This document shows, piece by piece, positions 11,851-25,054 of a stretch of 64,000 nt of DNA. This stretch comes from Pyxicephalus adspersus (taxonomy: Eukaryota > Chordata > Amphibia > Anura > Pyxicephalidae), in assembly GCF_032062135.1 (NCBI RefSeq), contig NC_092858.1, forward strand, positions 125,496,952 to 125,560,951. The letters run 5' to 3'. Position 1 is the first letter of the stretch. Each line of letters starts with the position of its first letter. Both the position numbers and the translations under genes were made by a program. The notes beneath the pieces are model-generated. The model had not been told where the DNA came from. It did no database searches and saw only the letters and a list, made by a program, of their open reading frames with translations.

Positions 11851-12943
11851 TTAGCAAATTACAGTAAATACTTTTGCAAACATCAGACCAACTATCTGCA
11901 TGACATTTAGGAACTAGGATGTTGTTGATGCTGGTAAAACAGCTTTTCAATGATAAGCTTGAAATGGCAGCCACAGTAAAATGTTACTCTTATTTGTATA
12001 TATAGCCACATTTGGCTTATTTGTAATGAAATCTTGTCATGACCCCTTAATCTTTTCATTCTATCAGTATGTGTTTTCTTAAGAAATCACTTAAAAGTTA
12101 CAACATAAATATTGCAGAAAAGCTGCAAACCTTTTTATGGTTTTGTTTCAAGCAAAAGAATATGAACTCAGTAGTAATTTTTTAAAAAGGGAAAAACACC
12201 TTTTATTAGGCTACAGTGTCCTACAGAGCAGAGTAGTTGTTGTCCATACTACACTGCCTTGTTTTATTAATATCTAAATGGCCCCAAATTTTTGTTTTAA
12301 CATTTAAATACTTTTTTAAATGCAAAATGGCAAATGTTTAAAAAAAAAATGAAATTGAATTCAAAACCTCAATTTCATTGTCCTAGTACATGCTACAAAA
12401 AGAGAACCGGACAGCAATGGAATTCGTAGGTTTTAGTCTCAAATCTTCAACTTTTGTTTTGGATACCCCAAAGGAGAAAAAAATATCAGCTGCACAAAAG
12501 GCACTGCTGCTCTCAAATCAAACACAAACTAAAGTGAAAGGAAAGCATAACCCCCCAAAGGTAGCAAAGTCCTAATTGGGGCTGTGAAAATCTGTGAGAA
12601 CAACCTTTGGGTTTAGTAAAGACCTGTGCATGAAAGACCTTATCACTGCAATGCAAAAAAATAAAAAAAAGTCTGCAATCCGATTCTTTGTAATCTAAGT
12701 GAAATCTCTATACAGCACCTCATACTTACCAACAATATTAGTGCTCACAGGTCATAATTGTTGGGTACCAAAAATTTGCGTAATAGGAATTCAGCACAAA
12801 TCTTTCTGTATGAAGCAAAAAAAAATCTATAACTTTGCATAAACTCATCTTCAGATGAATCCAAAATACGTCCCTATCTATTATTCAATATAGTGGATGA
12901 TGATAATGCCTGAAATTTCAAGAATACAGTATGTGCTATCACT
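11851..12943. other. no gene recognised
   Basis: AT-rich DNA, A-runs near 12340 and 12655. The short frame at 12390-12575 has no family resemblance. Confidence 0.5.
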
Positions 12944-13599
12944 CAGCTGTTGCCAACCTTTTGGACCTCACGAACCACTAAATCCATATTTTAAATCTAG
13001 CGGAGCTTTAATATAAATTTTTTTAAAAAGATAAATACATTTGTAAAATAATGATCTTCCTAATGGTGCCTGACAAGGACTGTGGAGGCTCTGATTCATT
13101 GATCAGCTCACGGTTAGGTGAAGTATTATTATTGTTACTATTATCATTAGTTGCATTACCTTTGGTATTACTAAACAAATGCAAAATATTTGTTTTTGCT
13201 TTTCTCACTTATTATGGGTTTATTTAATTCGAATCTAAGACCAAACAAGAAATGAGTTATCAAAGTCAAACTATTTGATGCCATTAAATACAACAGTTAA
13301 AGAAAATACACAGTTAAGGTCATACCTAAAAGAACATCTGAGAAATAAAATAAATCAATCGGATGAGAATCAGTATTGGCGGAGCAGGGTGACAGGGCAA
13401 TGGTTGCCTCATACAACTTAAGACTACACTGACATCTCTAGTACAGTTTGTGAATTTAGTGCAATAACTGTCATTCATAATATAGGAATTTATAAGAATT
13501 TATTTTTTTTATTATTAGTAAAAGTAAAATTGCAGATAATGCATAATTTTTCTTTGGACCACCAAAATTTTCTCACAGACCACTGGTTGGTGGCCACTG
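12944..13599. mobile_element. hAT-like non-autonomous element, 656 bp
   Basis: Left end CAGCTGTTGCCAACCTTTTG and right end, complement CAGTGGCCACCAACCAGTGG, are imperfect inverted repeats beginning CAG, as in hAT elements. Clear 8-bp target duplications are not visible. No transposase frame. Confidence 0.55.
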
Positions 13600-14565
13600 C
13601 TTTAAAGCATCAATGGGTAATTTTATTTTTCCATTTATTTTTTTAATAGTAATTGAATTAAAGAGTAATACTGTTTTGCCTGTATTTGTACTTATTTTTT
13701 CTGTTTGTGTTAGGTACAAGAAATTCAGTTTTTTTCCCATAAATACTGATAAAGGAAATGTACTTCTTAAGGTTTAGAAACTTATAAATAAAATTGCTCA
13801 TTTGGGTTATAATGTTCTCTACCAGATAATGTACGTGGGATGCTTTGGCAAGGTTCTTCTTTTAAATTATGTACATCTGGCTTCCTTTCAGTCTTCACTT
13901 AGGACCCCAGACAGTTTTAGTCTCAAAGGCTGTAAATCTAATGATTTTTTGTCTATTACAGGAAGGCAAACTATATTTTTTCAATTAAAATGTAAAATTT
14001 ATGTGTAAATGTCTTAAGCACAGAAATACAGAGCAGATTATTGTGATATAAATGTCTGTATGGAGAATAGGGTGACTCTAAACTCTACATTCCAGTTTTT
14101 TATAATGTACTGTGTGAAATGATACAGAAAACTGGCTCCTCAGCTGCTCAGAGGAACCAAGGATGGATGTGAACCCACATTGATGCACCATAGATAGTTG
14201 GGGTGAGGGGCCTCTCAAGTAGAAGTCAAAAGGTTTTAAAATGTGAAAAAAACAATGCATTACTGGTAAAACTACTATAAGTACAGCCAACATGTTACAG
14301 AGGTTCTTGGGGCACCCCTTTCAAGACTTTGGGAAAATATTCTGGGTGGAGTGGAGCTGGAAACTGCATTTAATTGGTGATTTGGATCTTTTATTTTTTT
14401 TTACTCCAGTGAGTTTCTTTTTGTTTTGCTTTTTCAAAAGAGATTGACAGTGACAGCTATCATATTTTTTTGTCATGGCAAAAAAATGTTCAAGGAATAC
14501 TATTGCAGTTACCCAAGAATACTGTTTGGTATCTCTATGAAAAGAAGGGGAGAAGAGAGTAGCAG

Positions 14566-15110
14566 TTAAAGAGGAAGAGAACCCAAAACTACGCAAAACA
14601 AAAAAACTTACACTTACCTTCAATCCCGCGGAGCAGTCGATCTGTTGGGAGGTTTCTTCATCGGGTCCCACTTTGTTCCGGTATCGGTCTTTGGGCCGGT
14701 GCGCCAGGCGCTGCCATCTTCTTCTCTTCTTCTTGGTTCTTTTTCCTATGTCACCAGATGCAGGTACCAGATAGGGTGACATAGATTGTGAAAAAACCTG
14801 CCGATCTCATGCATGAGATAGGCAATTTTTTTTACTTTTGATGAAAGGGCTCCTCCTGCGCATGCCCAAGATGCTAGGACATGTGCAGAAAGAGCAACCA
14901 AGAGCCTCCCGGGATGTTTGACCTCCCGGTATCCCGGGAGGCTGTGTGCTCCCATTCATTTAAGGGGGTGGTGCTGCACCTTTTTTTCTTTTTTTTTTTT
15001 AAAAAAAGGAGTGGTGCACTCAAAAAAATACATACAGAATTTTTACTTTAAATAAAAGAGCTGGCTACCCTTTTATGTAAGGCGAAAATTCTGAATTTAG
15101 GTACGCTTTA
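14566..15110. mobile_element. TTAA-type element (K family), about 545 bp
   Basis: Starts TTAAAGAGGAAGAGAACC and ends near GGTACGCTTTA. It shares with the element at 46385-46812 the blocks GGTTCTTTTTCCTATGTCACC, GCATGCCCAAGATGCTAGG and CTCCCGGTATCCCGGGAGGC or diverged versions of them. A strong palindrome CCTCCCGG..CCGGGAGG lies at about 14922-14942. Open frames across it are repeat shadows. Confidence 0.6.
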
Positions 15111-15845
15111 CTACCATCTAACTTTTTTCTGCTGCTGCCATCCATAGGGAGTCCAGTGGTAATGCAAATCTTACACATGCACAGTGAAGATACATTATCC
15201 CTATTGTGTGCAGTATCCCAGTAGAAAAAAAGTCCTTTCTCTGTGCCTGCCAGCATTTTATCAGCAAAATTACATTTCAGCATATTTAGCCTTTTTGTAC
15301 GTATGCAGAAAGGTCTAATACAAGAAACCACTTATAGCTGTGTTACATGCAGTTGTATTTGTGCTTTAACACAGTTATCCAATGAAAAAGGATTCTTGTG
15401 TCAAGAACAGATTAAAACCCCCACAACCAAAGCCCAGAGAAGCCAGGTAATTCACATAAACTTGAATTTAGAATTCTGAAAATTATAACTTGTTGTAGCA
15501 ATATCCTAGGACTAGACTTTTTCAAAACAAAAGCTTTTGTGGGTATACAATAGTTTGTATAATAAAACCTCACAACCACCAGATCACTGTAGCAAGAGTC
15601 CTTGTATTTTTGTGCAGAACTAATTTAAATTAACTGAGACTCACACTTGTAAACTCAAGTCAAAGGCAGATGTGTAGACCTAATGATCACTAATTGTCCG
15701 AGATATTCCTACTTTTCATTTTCACAATATTTTTTAATGTTGCATATCTTTCTGTCCTTTTCTAACTTGTTTCAGCAGAAATTGTTTTTCAGACTTCATG
15801 CGGAAGAGCACATTTCTGTTTATACACATGTCAGCTATTCTTATC
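15111..15845. other. no gene recognised
   Basis: AT-rich single-copy-looking DNA without a recognised exon or repeat. Confidence 0.45.
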
Positions 15846-16150
15846 CAGGGTTCCAAGAAAGCCTCCATCAGAGATTGCTAGGGTTTTCTTGAGCAGCAGG
15901 TTGACCTCCCACTTGATAGTATGTGCATAGTTCCAGAGACAACTTCACTTCGCATAGCCAGTGGTGAGCTTCAGTACTGACACCAGTGGCCTTTATGTTT
16001 TTTGTTAATCTGGTATTTTTTTTACTGATTGCTAGTGTAATGGACATTCATTCTGTTACCCATCAGTGTTACAGGGCATTATCTCCAATAACCCTTAGAA
16101 TTGGGGCATTTTTCCTTCTGCCATCCTAGCTATTAGGGAACACTTCTCCC
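15846..16150. mobile_element. old hAT-like element
   Basis: Shares GGTTGCTAGGGTTCCTTGAGCA-like blocks and a diverged GGGAGACATTCT region with the better copy at 27811-28107. Ends are eroded. Confidence 0.4.
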
Positions 16151-16897
16151 ATTGACCATTCATGTAAGCCAGACTCCTCTGAATACTGAATGTATGTGGA
16201 TATGTTTTCACTTTGCCTAGTAATAATACTTGATTGATTTTTTTGTAAAAAAAAAATTTATCTGCCTCAAGTGTTAATTATGACGGGTAAAACACATCCT
16301 GTCGGATGAAAATTATTCCTTGAGTTCCGTCATGCTAGAAAGATTAAGAAAAGCTGCAGTATGTTATTTTCCCATTTACACATCTTTTGGTCACATGGTT
16401 TACAGTTAGAACATTACTAGGGTGTGTAGTGCTGGAGCCTCTTGAACATGTTCTACAATTCATGTGCATCTGTTCCCTTGTGTAAAGCCTTCTGCCAAGA
16501 TTCCATCCAATTACAGGTCTAGTGTCTCGTGTTGCCCTGGCTAACCAGAGTCAACATACTCCAGAGAGCATGCAAAGCCTGTAATGGAGTTAAAATATGA
16601 ATACAGGTCATGGTGTAAAATCTGTAACTGGACAAAATAACAGTGAGCTATCAAAAAAGATCATCCATTTTACTATAAGGGTAACTCACACAGAAAGAAA
16701 AGGAATGCCTGATAGAGGCTGAGTAATTTTATCCTCCAAATACTAAAGTAATCCCTGGAACTCACAAATAGATTGAACACAAAGACCTTTACAAAGCAAC
16801 CGCTTGGAAAATAAACTGTTTATCAGTGTTTGGAAAATAGAAGCTCAACAAACAACCAGCAACTAGAGAATGATAGATTTAAAGGAAAACTTACTAT

Positions 16898-17210
16898 TTT
16901 GGTGTTTCTTGACCTTCATAATGTGGAGGGAACCCAATGAAAAAACTTTCAGGTCATCAGGGAACCCTTACTATAATTATTATAGGCACAGCTCACAGTA
17001 TATTAGTGTGGTGGTCAGTTGGGTAAATGCCTCTTACATTGCTGGCCATTAAGAAGAATGTCATCCTTACATATAAAATATATATTACACCAAAAAGATT
17101 GGTGTCTGTAAAGTTATCTGAGAGTCACAAACTGCCTATTACTAAAGGAACCCCTAGCAACCTCTGGAGGAACCTTAGGGGTTCCATGGACCCTTGTTGA
17201 GAAACATTGC
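16898..17210. mobile_element. hAT-like MITE
   Basis: Left end TGGTGTTTCTTGACCTTCAT and right end, complement CAATGTTTCTCAACAAGGGT, match the 'CAGTGTTTCTCAACC' style of hAT ends. The interior GGAACCCCTAGCAACCTCTG is shared, inverted, with 27811-28107. Confidence 0.6.
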
Positions 17211-17837
17211 TCTATCTGCATACTTGCTACTTCTGAGAATTCAAGGGAAAAAAAACATAATGTAGCCATTAAAAAACATAATCTTAACCTATGAACAGTT
17301 TAATAATGTCACTTGGCCTTGCCTGGTTTTCTTTATTGTCACGGTTGGAGGCTCCATAGCAGGGGACGCCTGGTTAGTGTGGTGAACAAGCATCCTGCTT
17401 CTTACTATTTACTGCAGGAATTTACACAGCAGGGAGCACAATGGTCCCTGGCAACTGTATAGGAATATTCATCTTTAAGTGATTAAGGTACACAATGGAG
17501 AACATTCTCAGTGGCTGAAGAATCCAGGGACACATCCCTCCCTGCTGTGGGACACCATGTATGCCAGAACAGAGGCAGATGCCAGTATCTAAGAAGGTGG
17601 GACATGACAGTAAAAAAGTAAGACTTTCAAAAAATGAAAATGTCATTGGAGCAATATTGGAAAACTTATTGAACTGTCAGTCAGATTTTATCAGTCATTT
17701 GCACACGTATGTTTGATAATTATTTACTATCAGAGCATAATTTTTGAAACCCAACATAAGGAACATTTTACCTTTTACTGTTAAAGGATAATCAAAACTA
17801 TATCATGTGAGTTAGACATCTTATCTTACATCTCCTA

Positions 17838-17972
17838 TATTGTAAGCTTTTCTGGGCAGGGCTCTTTCCTCCTCCTGTGTCACTGTCTGTATCTGTCATT
17901 TCCTACCCCTATTCAATGTACAGCACTGTGTAATATATTGGTGCTATATAAATTCTGTTTATTATTATTAAT
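17838..17972 (+). repeat. SINE-like repeat SB
   Basis: ATTGTAAGCTTTTCTGGGCA, then TGTCACTGTCTGTATCTGTC, then TGTACAGCACTGTGTAATAT and a GGTGCTATATAAATTCTGT tail ending in (ATT)n. Best SB copy in the window. Confidence 0.75.
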
Positions 17973-18449
17973 ATTAATCTTATGGATATTCATAAGTCTT
18001 TTAATAGCATTGCTAGTAGAAGTAAAGCCTGTGGTGCTCTGATGCCAATGTATTACCCTTTTACATTTATATAGATATAAAATAGACACACTATACCAAT
18101 GGAGAATGCTGTATCACAAAAACCCTAGTGGAGAAATGCCAACCTGAAAAAACGTATTTGTAAAGAGGCTCTCGTGTAAGTGATTACTAAGTTCAAAAGA
18201 GATCTGTGATGTTAGAGAGAGACTGATCTTTTAAACTATTTTTAGAGACTAGCATGTAACAAAATTATACTGTTGGAAAAATACTGCTCTGTTACTTGTT
18301 GAAATGTAAATGCTCTAAAATTGTAATGGCCATTGATAGTGTGACATTCCAGTTAAGAAATGATCATGTGATAGAATGTGCTGCAAGAGAATACCTTCCA
18401 TGCATTCCATACACTGTTGTGTAAGACTTCCCTCTAAATAAACACACCA

Positions 18450-18660
18450 TAAGTTTTATTTTTTAAAACTCTCTAAGACTGCAGAAGATAGATTATTATG
18501 GGTGATCCAGTAAATCTGGATCTGGTCCAAGATTGAAAACAATTGCCAACCCATAGCTAATGATTTTTAATGAATCTGTTCCAGATTTGTTCGATCACCG
18601 AGGTTCTTCCATTAAATTCTATCTTCTCCAGGCTTGGGGAGCTTTAATCATTCAAGCCCC
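18450..18660. mobile_element. H1 MITE copy
   Basis: Palindromic arms with GAAGATAGATTATTATGGGT on the left and ATTCTATCTTCTCCAGGCTT on the right. The outer left end is eroded. Confidence 0.65.
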
Positions 18661-19853
18661 ATGTGAAAGCCTTTTATATATAGGATAGTAATACTATAGA
18701 CGGACTTTTCACAGAAACTTGCTAAGAGAAATGATTAGATTGCCTTGATCGGAAGTCAGTAGGTGATGGTTCAGCTGTCACCAAGCTGCAACGTCATTAA
18801 GGACCTAGTGTATAAATCTGTTGGTATCAGTCAATAAAGCTTTCAGGTTAGCTGTTATATATGGTGGTTGTAGGTGAAGAAACTCAAGTTATATAGTATT
18901 CACATCTAAATGCATGAAGGCCTACAATGCATACAAAACTATACTTTCCATCACAATATTGCCATTTGCCATCATGAGCCCTCCTGACAGGTTGAAACCC
19001 TGTATAACAGATGATTTTGTTAAATTAAAAAGAAGGGTAAGATGCCTATTTGTTAGAGAGGTGTATATGTTCAATACAGTGTAATTTGTTTTCAGAGAAA
19101 GTTGACTGGAGATGTATAACAATAAGACAACTTATTGGTGAGTAGTTCAAAAACCCTTGTTTCCTTTTCAAGGACAAGTAAAAACTGGAGTATCATTGAC
19201 TTATAATGATGTCCTATTAGTTTGCCTTCCAGATCTGTTTCTTTTCACAAATGAAATTGACACATAACAATACTTAGATGTACTTGAAAGGAAATATAAA
19301 CAATGCTGGTGAAAGTGCACGGAAGTTTCCCTTGTGTCTTCCTAATATAGCAGGAATATCTGCAAATGATGCTATCCTTCACTTCTACTTCTTATTTCTT
19401 TCTTTTACTGTAAAATCAGGATGACCTTAAGCAGGCACATCTTTTACAGCTGTATGAAAGGAAAGCTGGCGCCACAGGAACGTATTTGGTTATTTTCCAA
19501 GAAACAGGAGCTGCAAATTAAATTAACCCCTTTAATATTGGTTGCACCTCCAAAGATCAGTGTACAAGTTAGTGTTTGTCTAACATGTTCTGATTTTATC
19601 AGTTCTCGATCTAGGATGGCTTAACTGCTTTCATGATGTGTGTTAATAGAAAATTATTAGTTTAAAAACCTCTCTTGGAGATCTGTAGGACGTTTGTCTT
19701 AATGCTTTTACCAATATTAAAAAAGCATCTCAGAAAACAGCAAATGCTTTGGAGCTCAACAGTTCATGTTCACAGAATTCTTTTTAAATTATAAAATTCA
19801 GCTAATAACCTGTATCTACTATGTATTTTGCATTCAGAAGAAAAAAAATATAT

Positions 19854-19930
19854 ATACAGGTAGTCCCTCAGTTAAGGACATCTGATATACTGACGACTCC
19901 TAGATATGAATGGGGCTTCCCTGCTCAGAT
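19854..19930 (+). mobile_element. Tigger/pogo-like element, left end only
   Basis: TACAGGTAGTCCCTCAGTTA followed by ATGGGGCTTCCCTGCTCAG, as in the fuller copies at 52307 and 55670. The remainder is absent. Confidence 0.5.
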
Positions 19931-20568
19931 ATAGCTAGTTTAATTTCTTCATTTCAAATCTTCAGTGGCACACCTAGGTGTAGGATGCGTACTTCCCAGT
20001 GCATTGACAGCTGTAGAGTACCATGGAAATTTAAACACCAACATTACTCAGAGCCTGGTCATAGGGAGCCAATTTAAAGCTGCCCTCTACCACAGTACCC
20101 CAACTATTCCCGGGCTCTTTCTTGTCCAGTCAGCATATAAATTGACCCCTAAGTAACAGTGCCTGCTTTTTGAAATGTATAAGTGTTATGTGGAGGCACG
20201 GGTGAATTATGATAGGTAATTTATTGGATCACACCAATCAAATATTTTGGACCAAACATTTTTTCTTTAATAAATCTACATTTTGTAAAAAAAAACTAAA
20301 TGCTGCCTAGTTTCGGTCATGAAGTAAACCACAAGCCTGCGTGTTTTTAGGTTCCAGGTCTCTAAACTTTTTCAGATATTTGACAGGAACAATTGGTGTT
20401 TTTGGATATGAGAAATATGAGTAACCCAAGTTTACGCATATATATTTTTTGTAAATATCCTATACTAATTATTGCTTTCACTCCAAAGATACAAAATCTA
20501 ATGGTCTAATGTTGTTCTGTAGAGAACAGAACAGGACGTGCACGCGCCTTGATATTTTTTGAGTCATA

Positions 20569-20792
20569 GGCCCTGATTTATTGAAGTTCTCCAAGGCTGG
20601 AGAGAATACACTTTCATCAGTGAAGCTGGGTGATAGAGAAAACCTGGAGTGGATTTCCTAAAAGTAATTAGGTATTTGTGAGCAACTGTTTTCAATTCTG
20701 GACCAGATCATTTCCAAATTTGCTGGATCACCCAGCTTCACTGGTGAAAGTGTATTCTCTACTATCTTGGAGAACTTTAATAAATCAGGGCC
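20569..20792. mobile_element. H1 MITE, full length 224 bp
   Basis: Starts GGCCCTGATTTATTGAAG and ends with the reverse complement form AATAAATCAGGGCC. ATA flanks both sides (20566-20568 and 20793-20795), a 3-bp target duplication. The halves are near mirror images. Confidence 0.8.
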
Positions 20793-21154
20793 ATAATCTT
20801 TATCCCAACTCTCGTTTCTGATATTTTTTTTGCCTGAATTCTTTACACTAAAAGAATATGTTTATAGTGTAAAATATCGTTGCTAGGTAAAAAAGATACA
20901 CACCTATATTAGTTGTTGGTTTTGTTATTTAAATTATTATTTCCATGTATAGTTTTATATATGAGGAGCAGATCCAAGATGCAAGGTGTTTAAAAGTGAG
21001 GTTTTAAAGCTGAATCCAGGCATACATTAAAAAACACCAGGTTGAGGTGTTTACCTTTGGAATTAAGTAAATTCAGTATTTCTTAAAATGTATCCAAACC
21101 CAAATGTAAAAATATATATATAAGACCTAATCTCTAGATGTCATAGCTGTATTT

Positions 21155-21345
21155 TCCAAAAACATGCAGCTAGGCTAATTGGTTCCCCCCAAATTGGCAT
21201 TAGAATTTGTTAATAGCATATGAATATAGTAGGGACCTTAGATTGTGAGCCCCTTTGATGGACAGGTAATGACATGACTATAAACTGTGTAAAGTGCTGT
21301 CTAATATGATGGCGCTAATTAAATACAAGACAATAATAATAATAA
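21155..21345 (+). repeat. SINE-like repeat SA, 3' part
   Basis: Contains AAAAACATGCAGCTAGGCTA, TTAGATTGTGAGCCCCTTTG and GATGGCGCTAATTAAATAC, ending in (AAT)n. Truncated 5'. Confidence 0.65.
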
Positions 21346-21859
21346 TTTTGTGTCCAGGGGTGACAATAGGCACTCGCCATACTATAACTATGGCCTAGGA
21401 TTTAAATAGAACCTAAACTTTTCTTTATTTTTATTTTGCTTTAACATGAACAACCATAATACATAAATTCAAAACAGGGGTAACAAAGGAGAACCTAAAC
21501 TTAAAGATAATGCAAGCTGCCATTACTGCGTTTGGTGTTCTGATCTTCTGCCTTTATTACTTTTAAAATCAATGATCCCCATAGGATATGTAGGTCAGAT
21601 ATTTAGCTAATTGTAATATGACTAGTACCACCATTATCTGCATGTTTGTTTCAGTTGTGTGACATACAGATTCCAAACTAAAAGATCAGATCTACATCCA
21701 TGCAATTAACATTCTTTAGAATGAATTCAGCAATGGCAGTTTACATAATCTCTGTATATGTCTGCTTTAGGAAAAGAACAGATTATGAGTTCAAGATATA
21801 TTAATTTACCTTACATTGCCCATATAAAGTTTGTGTCACAGCACAAGTAGTCGTCAAGC

Positions 21860-22240
21860 ACTATTATTGATAACATGGTGGTTGAAGAGTGGCGGCTAAG
21901 TCTAAAATAAGCCATACCATTGTTGCCTTTAGGTTTAGGAATAACAAATGTAGCCTTACTCTGCCATACTGCATCATCTGTGGATCACCTGGTTACTAAC
22001 CCAGGACTGTCTGACCTTATACCTGATCCCTGTCCTGCCCTGTAGGCTTCTGGCCCTCCCTCAGTCTATTCCCAGGTACCAAGCTTTGCACTCAGAAGTC
22101 ATGGTAGCAACTGTTTGTTGGGACAACACAACTAGCCTCCCAAGGCCGAATAGCGGCTTATTGTAAGTGAAGAGTTGCGGAGTCCATTTGAGGAATTGGT
22201 GTCCGGTGAGCATTGACGCTGGACCAGGGCCTTACAGCTA
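21860..22240. mobile_element. possible Gypsy-type retroelement fragment
   Basis: Pyrimidine-rich CTGATCCCTGTCCTGCCCTG text followed by TCCGGTGAGCATTGACGCTG and CAGGGCCTTACAG. This resembles the LTR-proximal part of frog Gypsy elements, as does 26157-26470. No intact gag or pol frame. Confidence 0.35.
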
Positions 22241-23737
22241 GATCTTATATTTGACTCTTTTCTATGGAGTGCAAGGAATAAAAAATGGTAACGTTATAAT
22301 TTTTCCTAGCTCCACTTTCTATACACAGACTCATTTTTAAAATATTAGGTAGCCAAATATTGATGATACTGTCAAGTGTTTTGATTATGCACTGTGACCA
22401 TTTATGCTTGGAATTTAAATAGGTGCTTAAATGTGTGTTATTCACTAAACGCTGTCACAGGAAAAGGAATCCTGTGGATGGATTGGTACTGTGCCATCAG
22501 TTATGCTATAATTGTAATGTTGTGGGATGCCCTGGAAATTCTGAATACAAATTATAAATAGCCTATGGAAAGCCTGAAGTGTGGTTTTAAAGATTCCATT
22601 ACTTGTGGCCATTTACTGTCCTGCTAAAGTGCCAACAAAAGGGGAAATTGCAAGTGTATGCATTTTGAACACAATACAGCAATCTAACAAATGTGAAAGA
22701 AAAAACACAATTTGTGCAAAGTCTATAAAACATTTAACTGTATGTTAAAATGCTTAAGCAAAAGGAACCAGGCGTCTTGAAAACTTGTTCCTACAATCTT
22801 GTTTGCTGGATTTGATGTTGTTGTTTAATTGCTAAATAGATTCAAAATTAAACTGGTGTTCTGTTGGCCGAATGCAGCAGGGTTGGAGAGGAGTGCACAA
22901 TAGTATATTTAAAATATATGTACAGTATTTTATCTGGCTGACTGCGATCCCAAACTCTCTTGTTCAATTCATTGGGGAAGACTGGGAGCCATTTCTTGCA
23001 TGTGGCTGCAAAAGATCAGGGCATGGTTCTGTGCAGTTGTTGTTTAAAGATTTGCACCTCACCACAGTTGTGTGTATATCTTGTTATCTGTGGTGCAGTT
23101 TGCCACTCCCAGGAACTCAGCAGCAGTTTGTTGTGCTCCTGGGAGCCTCCAGCCATGCAGATGTATTGGAAATGGTGACATCAGAAGAAACTTTTGAGTG
23201 ACTTTTGCACATTCAGGGTCTTTGGATTAGAATCTCTGTTTAAAAGGTCAGAGAACCATCAGCTAAACAGTGCAAGAGATAAAGGATAAATAGAATAAAA
23301 TAGTTTTTTTTTTTAAGTTTACCTATGCCATTGCTAAATTTTTTACAGAACTGATAATAAAACTTTTAGATTATTTTCAGTCAAATACAAAGAATCCTGA
23401 ATTAAGTTGTAGCTCACAAAGTACTGGTAGTTGTGGATTTGTAGTAGCTGTGCATTTCTTTAAAAAAATGTTTGGGTGGATCCATTTTCTCTTGTGATTT
23501 CTCATATTTATTTACAGAATAATTCCCAGGTTTCTCCTCTGAGGTCAGCATAACACATCGGTAACCAATTCTGCTATGATTTTATCAGTTGTTACCTTGG
23601 AAAGTTTATATAACAGTTGAAAGCTGGTATTTTAACTTGGCATGTTTGTTATAACCATTTTAATGCCACAGTTGTCTCACCTGAATACTTATTATTGACC
23701 AGGGAAATTTTCTTCATTTCTGCTATGGGCCTGTTGG

Positions 23738-23960
23738 TTTAAAAGTTTTACTTTTAAGATTTCATGATCAGACAGGTCATTATTGCAGAAGGGGACAGGC
23801 GATGTGCATTCTGGATTTATACCTCTTACCTGCCTGATCTCTACAGGATTCTAGTGTCAAAGCTGAGCTGCGTATGTGCAGAGTCAGCTTTGGTTGCCAG
23901 AGACACCCAGCATTTCTGGATTCCCTTGCATGTGGCGGGATGAATGAACTCAGGCGTTTT
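23738..23960. mobile_element. K-type TTAA element fragment
   Basis: TTTAAAAGTTTTACTTTTAA followed by GATCAGACAGGTCATTATTG and AGAAGGGGACAGGCGATG, shared with 47648-48050 and 29745-29815. Right end not defined. Confidence 0.45.
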
Positions 23961-24847
23961 ATAACATAAATGCCTAAGACGTCCCAGATGTACTAAAAGG
24001 CCTCACTTACGACATTAAAGTACTAAAACACAGTTGAAAAGAACACAATTAACCAAGCCAAGTTTGCAATTTTGTAAACCGTCGAGTTAGTTTAAATGTT
24101 TAGTGTTATTATTCCACGATTAATCAACTTACAATTTAAAACAAACCTGACACAAACTTAGTACAAAGATAAAATGGCAGAATATAAAATGCTAAGGTTT
24201 ATTTAATGGAAACCACATCTAAAGAAGATCAGTAGGGCCATGTGCTGATGTTTTATGAAAATGTAAGGGTAAATCTAACCCTAAGGGGTAAGGAGTAGCA
24301 AATTGGGCTGCCTGCTGTCAAGAATGAGAATAGTCCAAGCATTTGGGCACAGTTCTAGTTCTCTCATTGTAGTGCACTTAGAAGTCCAACTTGAACAGTT
24401 CATTTTGATACAAGCTATCCAGTAAAAGAAACTGTGTAAGAAAGCTATTTCCATACTACACGGAGACAACTGACAGGCTGAAAATAAAAAGGGGAAATCG
24501 GAGATTATGTTGACTTTCTGATGCCTCAGACACAATACACTGTAGTTTAGACAACTTGGATTCCTGGATGTGTAGAAAATACTAATAGCGGCACATCACT
24601 GGTGTTTGTTCCTATGTACGTTAGTTGTTACTTCTTAAGAACACCATCCAAAGAGCTAATTCCTCCTTTTAAAAAGCCCAAAGTCCAGCCTATTTATTCA
24701 CTTTGATTTACTTACCTTTTATTGAGCAAATTGGTTGTTTTGTTCCATGGCATCTTGGACTCGAAGAACTATTGGGGTGCTGCTATTTTTTCTTTCTTAA
24801 CCATAGTTACATCTCCACCCATAGTTACATGAAAGTTACGTGACAAT

Positions 24848-25054
24848 GGGCCTGGTTAATGAAAGCTCTCCAAGGCTGGAGAGGATACACTTATTCAGTT
24901 AAGCTGGGTGCTCATGCAAACCTGGAATGGATTTATAAAGTAATTTCCTATTTATTAGCATATGTTTTCAATTCTGGACCAGATCCATGCCAGGTTTGTT
25001 GGATCACCCAGATTCACTGATTAAAGTGTATTAAGCCCTTTATAAATGAGGCCC
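24848..25054. mobile_element. H1 MITE copy, 207 bp
   Basis: GGGCCTGGTTAATGAAAGCT at left, ATAAATGAGGCCC at right, with mirror-image arms. The right arm carries a short deletion. Confidence 0.7.

Larger units (their letters stand above)
17211..20568. other. no gene recognised; several repeat pieces
   Basis: Holds an LTR-like start TGTCACGGTTGGAGGC at 17339, an SB repeat (17838-17972), an H1 copy (18450-18660) and a Tigger-like end (19854-19930). The rest is AT-rich without recognisable exons. Confidence 0.5.
20793..24847. other. no gene recognised; repeat fragments
   Basis: Includes a SINE SA tail (21155-21345), an LTR-retroelement-like stretch (21860-22240) and a K-type end (23738-23960). 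The frame at 22872-23201 (109 codons) has no recognised domain. CTCCCAGGA/TCCTGGGAG form a small inverted repeat near 23106-23145. Confidence 0.5.

Noticed and set aside
14321..14782. 153-codon frame on the minus strand
   Set aside because: Mostly inside the K-type TTAA element and its flank; lysine-rich low-complexity, no family match.
22872..23201. 109-codon frame as a possible gene
   Set aside because: No known motif; two overlapping frames; composition like the surroundings.
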